Positions 51,401 through 63,400 of a DNA stretch of 64,000 nt are shown here, piece after piece. Numbering within the stretch: the first letter of the stretch is position 1; each line of letters begins with the position of its first letter. The notes below the pieces were generated by a model. It worked only from the letters and a program-made list of their open reading frames with translations. It was not told the origin of the DNA and did no database searches. The DNA lies in the NCBI GenBank assembly GCA_028015205.1, contig CM051519.1, positions 95,129,539 through 95,193,538 of the forward strand, read 5' to 3'. Origin of the DNA: Mytilisepta virgata (lineage: Eukaryota; Mollusca; Bivalvia; Mytilida; Mytilidae). The position numbers and the translations under genes were made by a program.

Positions 51401-54400
51401 ATCTTGGATGATGGATCGGCTACAAAGTAACAACACTTGGTCAGCACCTCATAAGGAACATTCATGCCATGTTTGGTTTCATTCCATTCAGTGGTTCTCT
51501 AGAAGAAGTTCAAAATGTAAAATGTTAACGACGACGACGGACGACGGACGACGACGGACGACGGACGCCAAGTGATGAGAAAAGCTCACTTGACCCTTTG
51601 GGTCAGGTGAGCTAAAAATGGCAGTTCATCTTTTCAAAATGAGCGTCGTTTATTCAATTTTCATACGATCAACATTTACTCTCCATGATGAACACATACA
51701 AAAACAGTAAGTTATGACAACAAGAAACACTGAGGCCAATTTTACCGACATCAAAAGCTTTGTTGTTTCTTTATTAAGACATGACAAACTTAAGGATTGC
51801 AAACAGATGGCCAAATTTACACAATAAACGTAACTACAGAGATATAAAATGTATTTTATTTTAATAAAACATGACAAATCAAGAACAATAAGATACATAT
51901 TACAAATATAACATGTAAAACATAAAAATAATCGACGTTTTAGCAAAAATATTCCGTACTCTTCACTTCTCCTGGAAATTTCTTTGACGGAGTTTGGACC
52001 TGTAAAAAGACTTACAAAAATGTCTGTAGGCATGTATAATGCCCACCCCTCTTACAAGAAACATGACCCAGGGTATAAATGTGTGCACTATACATACCAA
52101 AAAAACGGTATAATACATTGTAATACACTTCCGGTTTCATTCTCCGGATCAGATACGTCTTTTTCCGGAACCTCCTAAAACCGGACCCTCTGAAAACCGG
52201 CCGATTTCTCCGGTCCCACAGCTGTTCGGTTTACAGAGGTTCCACTGTACACCTTCCATATAAATTTAGTTGAAATCTGTTGAGAAATGTAGAATTGAGA
52301 GTGCTAACAACAATTGTTGATGGAGAGACGAACAGACAGATGGAAAAGGGGACAGACGAATGAAGTGAACTATAGGTTCCCGCATCCGGGGCCCTAATTA
52401 AGAACATCTCTTTCAAGTATGGTTAAATCCTGAGGCAGGGCCCTAATTAAGAACATCTCTTTCAAATATGGTTAAATCCTGATGCAGGGCCCTAATTAAG
52501 AACATCTCTTTCAAGTATGGTTAAATCCTGATCAGTAAATTTCAATGAGATCAAAAATGTGAAAAGCTTATGAACAGTCGACAGATGCTAGGGGATTGCA
52601 ATAATTCATACTGGCATTCACTAGGCAACAGACGAAGCCCAAGTAAGCTATGACAAAGGACAGTCATCATTCAATACATTTTTTTTTGAGTCATGGAGAT
52701 TTTCAAATACAACCATTTCATACCAGGCATACTAGAGGAATCTGTCATCTCTACCAGACTTTGTTCTTCATGTTTTGTCATTTCATAGATTTTTTCAGAG
52801 AGTTTCGTTAATTCTTCCATTGCCGTTGCCAAATCAGCTGATGTTAAATCAAATGATGAGCTATCTTCACAAATCTTCTCCTACAATTACACCTTTAGAT
52901 TCATTTTAAATATTGATGGAATACACATTCATTAGTGAAAATGCATTTGAAAAAGTAAAAATGTGTTAAAAGCAATAAAAAATACCAACATTAGCAGGAA
53001 CTGTCTGCAGAGTGAGACCAATACCTTCTGACTGAGTTTGGCTGAGTTTTATACTAAAGCACTAAATTAAAAGAGGACTCAGACAAGACAAACAAGAGGT
53101 TGCATGTATTATCGTGCAAAGAATACCACACTCTTTTTTAATTTTGAAAATTGGGAAAACAGACTTGAAAAGTTTGACGAAAAATTTCAAGTAAATATAA
53201 GGTATTGTAAAATTTGTAAGTATCAGCAAACAGGAAGTGGTTCCTTGACAGACCTGAAAATAGGAGAGACGATACAACTCATGGTCATAAAGCTATAGGC
53301 CAAATATCAAAACATTCTGTTGTGCAGAAGCCGAGAAAAGTGTGAAGAAAAATTTCAGTTTGAATGGACAACATGGTGCATCCAGTATACCACCCACTCC
53401 ATAGAGTGGGGGTATAATTTGGGAGAATGGTAACAGAACAGCAAGATATAACCAAAAGCATCAAAAACACAAAAGCCTGTATCACTCACCTGGGTATCAT
53501 TTTCAGCGAAATAAATCTTTCAATTATATCTAGTTTTGTTGGCATTCTCGAATATTGCTCTCAAGATTTGCTGCACAGTTTGGTTCCAATTGGCTTAGTG
53601 ATTTCAGGCAAGAAGATCTTTAAGTGACTTTCCTATAGAGTCCTATGTTAAAATGTTTGCCTATGGCAGCCATGTTGGATGGCGGTCTGGGTAATTTGAT
53701 ATAATTCTGAAAGAGGTCCACCTAAAGATCATTGGTGCTAATTTCAGTTCCAATTGGCTGAGTGGTTTCAGACAAGAAGTTATAAAAATAAATTTGCCAT
53801 AGGGTCCTATGTTAGACAGTGACAGGGTAGTGATCACTACAAGCTGGATTATAACTCACCATCTCAGTGAAAGGCTAGTGATCACCACAAGCTAAATTAA
53901 AACTCTGACACCATCTCAGTCACAGGATAGTGATCAAAATAAGTTAAGACAATTTACCTAGACCACTTTGCAACTGTGGCTCCTACTACTTCCTGATAAT
54001 GTGGTCTTATCCTGAAAACTGGGTGCTTATTTGACTAAGTCAATGAACCATGAAAATGAGGTCAAGCACAGATTATTTGTGTAAAATTTGAACCGTGAGG
54101 CATCTATATACCATCTGAATTTAAAGTTTCTAAGAAAGTTGTTCATGTTGCCACTGGAATATAAAGCCTTTGTCTCACCTTCAGCAATTTTGGTATTAAT
54201 GGGTATGTTACATCATCAAAGGAGAGTAAAAGTCTTATTTTTTTTTTCCAATCAAATATTGATGATTTATTTACGAGGAAAAATCTGAAATTAATTCACA
54301 TGCTCATTGAGCATTGCTCAAGCATATTTGCCAACTGACCCACAATCGACGGGTCATACATGCAATAATGTTCTTTCATCCCCCAGCGATCATGACCTTC

Positions 54401-57400
54401 GGCAGGTATTAAAATTACCACCAAAATCATTTCATCCATAGCTGTCAAGAATAACACCATCTTAACAGAGAGTGATAACTCTTGTTGATCACTTCACCAT
54501 ATTTTACCATTAGGCGGTGCCAAAAAATCAGTATTTGAATAAAACAAACATTTTAGATAAGATTGAGTTCTTATGAGATGTAATCAACTTTAAACTATTT
54601 ATTATGTATTTGAAAGTGAATAAGACATCTAACAATGTTTTCCTCATGATTAAAGAGTATAAATCCTACAAATTAACTTCCAGATTGACACATGTTTATG
54701 ATGGATGGATGAATTATTGTTTAACGTCCAGTGGCAACCAGGTGCATATCAGACGAGAACATGTTGATATGATAATGAATATGATCCCTGCTTTGTACTA
54801 GACCGACACGCTAAGTCGGATTTTTAATGTGCTAGCTCACGAGGTAATTGTCCGCAGGAAGACATATCACCTCACTCGGACACATTATACTGACTCCGAG
54901 CAGACCAGTCTTTGCTCTTACTCCTAGGTGCCGCGTGCTTGGCAGAGAAGCAGCAAATACCAATTTTAATGTCTTTGGTTTGACCCGGCCGGGGATCGAA
55001 CCCGCGATCTTCCGCACTCGGGGCAGGCACGCTACCATGAGACCACCGAGGCGGTCGACACATGTTTATAACAAGCTATCAGGGATGATAGGAGAGAGGA
55101 TGAGTTTTTAATCAAACACAAACCAAAATGAATAATAAAAATATGTCTGCTTATTTTCAATAAAAACATTCTCTACATTCTAATCACAACTGAGTAATGA
55201 TACTAATTGTGTATATAAATGAAATAAATCAAGAATAATGAATGCTAGGAATATTTTCCACCAGACAAAGCTTTAAACAATGCAAGATGAGCTTGCATGG
55301 AGTACAATTTCATCTTAAAGAACTACATTTAATGTATCCAATATGATATTTCTTTCCTTTACAATACAATGCATCTTTCAACTATGGACTGTATCGCTCA
55401 CCTGGCATGGAAGCTATGGGAGTTTTTATTCCATTTGGCCAAGCGATTTCAGATGAGAACATTTTTTTATATCAGCCAATCAGAAAGAAGAACTGCCCAT
55501 GGTGGCTATATTTGTACTCCGATTGGGACGAATGAGGAAACTTTATAAAGGACATCCCATATATGCTTCCAGTAAAGTTTTGTTCCATTTGGCCAAGCAG
55601 TTTTAGAGGAGAAGATTTTTGAAAACTCAGTCAATCAGAAACAACTATTGCAAATGATGGCCATGTTTGTTGTCTGATCGGAATGTAATCAGCAAACTTT
55701 ATAAAGGACCTTACATAGATCAAGTTTAATTCCATTTGGCTAAGTGGTTTCAGAGGAGAAGATTAAAATGTGAAACATTAATAGACCGATGGACGGACGA
55801 TGAACGCCACGTGATGACAAAAGCTCAAATGGCCTTTTGTCAGGCGAGGTAAAATTGTTGTTTATGTGTTATATCCAATATTTGAATTATGATCATTGTT
55901 GGTTAAAAAAGCCCCACTGCTCTTCAGAAGGTTGGAAAGTATGGCTTTAAAGAGTCTACAAAACTATTGTCTTGTCTAACTGATTTACCAGGTTATGAGC
56001 CTCATCAAAAATCACAATATTTCCTTGCAATTCCACACCATGTGCTTTCCTCGACTGAAAGAGAAAGTGAATAAAACTTTAAAAATTTCTCTATAATTTT
56101 ACATGCATTAGTCATGTTAACAATAACAAGAGTGGACACACTAAATGTATTGCCTGAGTATGTACGTGGATACAGAATAAAGATTATCTTATACCCGACA
56201 TTGTAACTCAAAGGCAATAAATTAAATATAAGTGCTCCTCTGCAATAACGCTGATAATTTCATAATAAATTCTTCATTGGCAGTTATCATTTAATAAAAA
56301 ACTAGAGCCTCAGAGGGCTGAGCCTGTATCACTCACCTGGCATAAACAATAATTGCCCAGGGTGGCCATGATTGTCGCATGATCTTGACAAAATGAGAAA
56401 ACTTTTTAAAAAACATCCCACAGATGCTTCTTGTTAAGTATCGTTTCATTTGGCCAATCAGGATGAAAAAAAATATTTCATTTCATAAAAGACTTTCCAT
56501 AGATATTCCTGTCAACTTTCTTTCCATTTGACCAAGCCAATTCAGAGGAGAAGATTGTTTTATATCAGCCAATCAAAACAAGAGGCTCCCAAGAGCCTGA
56601 ATCGCTCACCTGTTATCTTTTGTGTACCAGTAGATCTTGCATCAATGATTATTTCTGCTATTTAATGTATACCGTCACAATTTTCTCCTTGATATTGACT
56701 TGTACAGCTAAAATAAAGAATCCTGAACCCAAATAGATATGGTTGCTAGGGACTTTTTCATCGATTGGTATGGACTTTTTCAATGGCATTGACTGTTGAC
56801 CTTCAATTTTGACTTGAACAGGTAAATTGTAGGGTCCTGAACCAAATATATATGGTTGCTAGGGACTTTTTCATCATTGCTTTGGACTATTTCAATGGCA
56901 TTGACTCTTGACCTTTCTTTTTGACTTGTACAGGTAAATTATAAAGTCCTTAACCTAAATATATATGGTTGCTAGGGACTTTTTAATCAGTTGCTATGGA
57001 CTTTTTCAATGGCATTGACTCTTGACCTACCATTTTGACTTGAACAGGTAAATTGTAGGGTCCTGAACTCAAATATATATGATTGCTAGAATCTTTTTCA
57101 TTGGATGCTATGGACTTTTTTAATGATCTTGACCCTTGACCTTTCTTTTTGACTTGTACAGGTAAATTATAAGGTCCTTAATCCAAATATATATGGTTGC
57201 TAGGGACTTTTTTATCTGTTGCTATGGAATTTTCAATGACCTTGACCTTTGATGCTCCATTTTTCTTGTACTGCTACCATTTAATTTATTTCAAGTAACG
57301 CCCTAAACATGTGTGACAATGTCAGACCATTATTTCCTGTTTACATGTAAATAATCTTTCAAGGGCAAAAACTCCTATAAGGGGTCAATTGACGATTTTG

Positions 57401-60400
57401 GTCATGTTGACTTACTTGTAGATCTTATTTTGTTGAACATTTTTGTTGTTTACAGTTTGTCTTTATCTATTATATTCAAGACAACAACCTAAAATTGCAA
57501 AATTTCCTTAAAATTAACAATTCAGGGGAAATAACCCAACAAAAGGTTGTCCGATTCATCTGAAAATCTCATGGCTGGTAGATCTTGACCTGATGAACAT
57601 TTTTACCCTGTCAATTTTGCTCTAAATGCTTTGGTTTTTGAGATATAAGCCAAAAACTGCATTTGACTCCTATGTTCTAATTTTAGCAACAGTGGCCATG
57701 TTTGTTGATAGATCAAAACTTTAGATATACTTTATAAACTAGATTTCCTAAGGAACATTCAATTAAAGTTTAAAGGTATTTTGCCCAGTAGTTTCAGAGG
57801 AGAAGATTCTTGAAATAGTTTATGACGACAACAACAGACGACGGACGCTTAGTGACGGTATAAGCTCACATGGCCCTTTGTGCCAGGTGAGCTAAAACAG
57901 AACTGCCCATGGCATCCATATTTGTAGTCCATTCGGAACCAAATGAGGAAATTTTATAAAAGACCTCCCATATATGCTTCTTGTCAAGTTTTGTTCCATT
58001 TGGTCCAGTGATTTCAGAAGAGATTTTTTTATATTAGCCAGTCAGAAACTAGAACTCCCCATGGTGGCCATATTTGTAGTCCTATTGAGACAAAATGAGG
58101 AGACTTTGTACAGAACCTCCCACAGATGCTTCCTGTCAGGTTTCATTCAATTCGACCAAGTAGTTCCAGAAAAGAAAAAATCAAAATGCTGGAAAGAAGT
58201 GGTGAAAAGATTGCAACTGTAGTTGTGTACAATTTCAAATTGAATTTTATCACAGATGTGTTCTTAGTTAGTGAGATCAATTACAGTAAATGTATTCCCT
58301 CTTTTTTCCTGAAATATTTAGGGTTTTTCTCAAAATCGATGTACATTCCATGGTATGGAAACCAGGATATCATTTTCAGTAAGAGTTCAATGTGTATTTA
58401 GGCTTTGCTTTAAGCAACAGTCAAGTTTTAGTGTCAATATTTGAAATCTTAGTGGAGGTGTTCAAATGTGACTGAAGTGTGAAATTCAGGTGAAGGTCTC
58501 AGACAGCCATGCACCCACCAAGGACTATCTATAGACCAAATACAGTTGGTCTAGGTATTGCAATTGCTGAGAAATGGACATGATCCCAAAACATGAAACA
58601 AGTCATTCAAGCATGAAATTGCGGTCAAGGTCAAAAGGCCGTTGTCATAACAACATGTACCAACTAAGAACTATCTATTGACTAAATATAGTGGGTCTAG
58701 GTATTAAATTACTGAGAAATGGACTTAATCTCGAAAATGTGACAAAGTCAATCAAGCATGAAATTGAAGTCAAGGTCCAGACAGGTGTCAGACTGCAATG
58801 TGCCTACTAAGAATTATCTATTGACCAGGCATGGTGGGCTTAGGTGTTAGTACTATAGTTGCTAAGAAATAGACTTAATTACGAAAATGTGAAACAGGTC
58901 ACTCAACCATGAAATTGACGTCAAGGTCAAAGGCAGGTGTCAGACTGACATGTACCGACCAAGAACTATCTATTGACCAAATATGGTGGGTCTAGGTATT
59001 ATACTTGCTAAAATGGACTTAACCATGAAAATGTGACAAAGTCACTCATACATAAAATTTAGGACAAGGTCCCCAGGAAAGTGTCAGGCTGGCATGTCCC
59101 CACTAAGAACTATCTATTGACCAGATATGGTGGGCTTAGGTGTAGCTAAGAAATTGACTTACCACAAAAATGTAACGCAGGTCACTCAACCATGAAACTG
59201 AGGTCAAGGTCAAAAGGTAGGTGTCAGACTGACATGTACACACAAAAACTATCTATTGACCAAATATTGATGGTTAAGGTATCATAGTTGTTGAGACCAC
59301 GAAAATGTGACAAAGTCGCTAAAGCTTGAAACTGATGCCCCAGTCCCATGCCAGGTGTCAGACTGGCATGCATGTACCCATTAAGAACTATCTATAGACC
59401 AAATATGGTAGGCCTAGATATTACAGTTGCTGAGAAATGGATTTAACCACGAAACTTAGATGCAGATTTTACATTTATTTTTATGAAGTCAGTAAACCAT
59501 GAAAACAAAGTATTTTGCGGCAAACTTTATATAATACGGTATCTGTCGATCAAAAATCTTTATTGTAGGCATTATGTGTGCTAAGTTTTTAAAAAGTTTA
59601 CACCCCCGTTGCCGTCCGAAAGTAATACCTATATCTCGCCTTTATGACTTTTCGTCGCAGGCGAGACAAAATTGTATTCAACAGACATTTTTTTATTTCG
59701 AAAAAAATTATAATTGAGAGTAATTGTTGATTCCTCCTACAGTTTGTCTTGAACACTGTACAGAATGTAAACAAAAGTAAAGTCAAACTAGCAAATCCTA
59801 CAAATGAACATACGAAAAAACAAATATTATCCACACTAAATTTGCAACAGAAACTAAAGAAAATCACCACAAGGATATGACAACCCTGCGAACTCTCTTG
59901 TCACCAACACTTTCTGTTATTAAATCATAATTTCACTTCGCATGACATAAAAGTAATTTACATTAAAGGTGTCTGTGCTTTTATTATGCTTAAATATAAT
60001 TACTGTACACCTTATGACCTGTCAACAATTTCTAAAGTTCAATATTGAGGTCATTCACCAATGACGATCAATCAGGCATTTTGTACACCTTTCTGCTTTC
60101 AAATCAAAAAAATCCATTACAAAGTATGTATCGGACGATCTAACAATTCACAATCATGAACTTGAGAAGATTAGAAACGTCTTGGTAGATTTAACTTAGC
60201 AAAACTTGAAGATTTCCACATTGTTGTCATTTTTTGCACATGTAGTTTAGTAAATAGTCGATTGAGCATGCGCGAATGTTTTTAGTTAAATATGAAAAGG
60301 AAAAAAAATTTCATCTTTCAGAAGGCTTTCATAGACTGATTTCAAAGTATTTAAACTTGAATTTATTTGATTCATTTATTTAATTCATTCTATGTCTTAG

Positions 60401-63400
60401 TGTGGTCCATTTTTCTATTGATCATGTTGATCTTTTTACTACGTATCAAACGGGGACCTCGAAGAAGACACCTATAACATCGAAATTATCAATACAAAAC
60501 CAACTCCACACAGAATGTTAAAGAGTTGATACACATGACATTTATTTACCCAAACATTAATATATCGTGCTCAACAACATTTGTATGAAATAAGATCGTG
60601 TGTTGAAATTGCTATTTTTTAAAAAGAGTTAAAACTGACAATTCATGCTATCAAAAAAATGTCAGACAGAGGCTGTTGAAAACTTCCGATCCTTGCATAA
60701 AACATTTAGATTCCGAAAGAGCATGTCTGAGTTATATTAATAGATAATCTTAAAGCATTTTTTCTCAAATAATGGGTAATAATCGTCAAATTTGTAAATG
60801 CGCAGTTAGTTTTGAAAATGAATTAATCCTAAAAGTAAAGTTCCCAAAAACGGAACGGTAAATGACTCACTGTCCAAAGTAAAAATATGCATACATGATG
60901 CATCTAGACACATTGCAAGGATCACTGAAAAAATTGTCATTGATTGATAACACTACACTATTACGATAACATTTGTTTACCTCCAATTTTCAATTATTTA
61001 AAATATTTTCCTTTCGTTTAAAAATTGGTAATTTCATAAACAGGAAGAACCGACACACCTAGGCCTAAAAAAAATATACTTGTGTTTAGGGTAACCCGAC
61101 CGTACCTAATTTTTAGTGCCTACCGTAAATTTTTTATAACCTTTCTTCAACAAGCACTGTTAAAGTCAAGGTGACTCCAGTATACAACCTAACTAAAAAA
61201 ATTAATGTAAAAAAAAAAATTTCCCTACCTACCCTACCTAACTTTTTTCAGTGTGTTACCCTAAACACATGTATTTTTTTATTTGGCCCTATATAAACTG
61301 CGTTCAATTAAATCTTTGATAGGAATATTTTTGTACCTTCCTGAAACAATAACAAGTCACTCGTGGAACCTTACAAAGGGCCTCAATACGTCACCGAATG
61401 TTTAGTAATGATAAAAATTTAATTGCTCAGATGTTTATGAAAACAACAACATTGCACTACTTACACAGACAGATGAACCTATCAAAGGAAGATAAAATAT
61501 GCCCTTGAACATCACAGAATGTCGATAAAAATACGCTAGGCTACAGCTTCACAAGCTTCATAAGCTTTGCAGCGTCACCACAGAAAAAATATAGTTATGG
61601 TCATGCGACATTTGTCTGAAAAATCTGATGAAAGTTATTCCAGCCTAAAATTGTGTCCAAGGTATGTTAACAGGTCTAAGACTGGTAAGTACCCACCAAA
61701 AAGTATCTATTTTATATACCATACATTTGTCATACATGTTTGTTTTATATGTGTACTGTAACTATGCCCTCTATGGGCCCATTAATTGGTTAGTAATAAA
61801 ATCTTCTTCTTCTATAGACCAAACAAGACCGGACATACTAAACGTCTCGCCTGAGTATGCACATGGACACAGAATTATGTGATACCCAACATTGTAACTC
61901 AAAGGAAAATGCAATTAACAGAAATAGTTATTGTCAGGTGACATTTGTCTGAAAAATCATCTTATGCATGTCACTCGAGCCTAAAATTATTTCCAAGGTC
62001 ATCTGACAAGCCTCTGACTGATACCCACAAACAAGTATCTATAGCAGGCATGGGGCGAATTACATTGCAATGTAATGCATTACATTACAATTACTTTGAC
62101 AAAACCATGCATTATATTACAATTACCATTACATGAATTTATCAAAGTAATGCATTACATTACAATTACTTTTGCAAAGTAATGCATTGAATTACACATT
62201 ACATTTGTAAATTTTATTATCAAGTGAAAAGAAAATTCAAAGTTGATTGCTCTTCTGTCTTTGGTTTTAAGATATCAATGTATACATCTCTGTGTTTTGT
62301 CTAAAAAGAAATTACAGAGATGTAGTTTTATTACCATGCATTACAATTACACATGTGCATTACCCCATGCCTGATCTATAGACAAACAAGAGTGGACACA
62401 CCAAATGTTTCGTTCGAATACGCACATAGACAAGGAATAAAGATTATATTACCCTACATTGTAACTCAAAGGAAAATCCATTAAAAGCGAAAGTTATGGT
62501 CAGGTGACATTTGTCCGATAACTTTATTTGTGAAAATATGATTAGAATCACTCAATCATGAAATGGAGGTCAAGGTCAGGCATCACACTTACAACTACTT
62601 GCTAAGAAATATCTACAGACCATAGGTATTACAGCTAAAGAGAAATGGAGTTAATTATGAAAATTTTTCACAAGTCACTAAAGTGTGAAATTCAGGTCGA
62701 GGTTTCAGACAGGTATGTATAAACCAAGAACTATCTATAGACATCTATGCTTATTAAACTTTTTGCATTACATCTGCACTTTTTAAATACAACTGTGAAC
62801 TGCATTTACTTTCTATAGGACTTTATCAAATTTTATATATCTTTAAAGTTCCTGTTCTGTTTTATTTGACTCAATATCCGTTGCCTCCTGCTCACCAACA
62901 TGACATTAGTTTAACGTAAAAGTCAAACGTATATACACAAAAGATTCTTTATAAATTTTAATTTCAGCAGATCTAAAAGAATTGCAGTAGCACTAAAAAT
63001 AAAAATCCCACTAAAATCTACTAAAATATGAAGAAACATGGAATTACAAATCCATTGAGGCTGCAAACTTGAATCCTAAGGCCTTGACGTTTTTCTCGAA
63101 GTTTTTTCTGTGTGGAAAAAAACAGTGCACAGTTGTACAGTTTACATCATTTTTGAAGTGTTTTAAGTGAAGAGGATTTAGAAATTCATCAATTAAATAT
63201 CAAATTACATGTATCCATGGTGGTAAATATCATAGGTTCCAGGGTCAAACTATGCAAAGAAACTTCTTTAGAATCTTCAGGGCCCTAATAAGAATTAAGA
63301 GCCAAGGACATGATCACAATAAATATAAAATAAATATTGTCAAAGTAAATATATTACCATGTCATAACAATTCTAACTTACTTTAGGATCCAATAGATAA

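Larger units (their letters stand above)
56055..63381 (-). other. RTEL1 intron, 7.3 kb, filled with dispersed repeats
   Basis: This intron between the CPYY exon and the DEAH exon holds nested family A elements (56.3-58.2 kb), the second copy of a segmental duplication (58.2-60.8 kb), a 189-bp MITE (61,081-61,269), family B monomers (61.8-62.75 kb) and a hAT-like MITE (62,045-62,373). I see no further exon in it. From 62,760 to 63,380 I see only AT-rich unique-looking sequence. Confidence 0.8.

Noticed and set aside
54832..55111. tRNA gene or protein-coding frames of 63-87 codons
   Set aside because: The tRNA-like block has an A box and B box but continues into a SINE body with a 13-bp target duplication; the reading frames cross the SINE on both strands.
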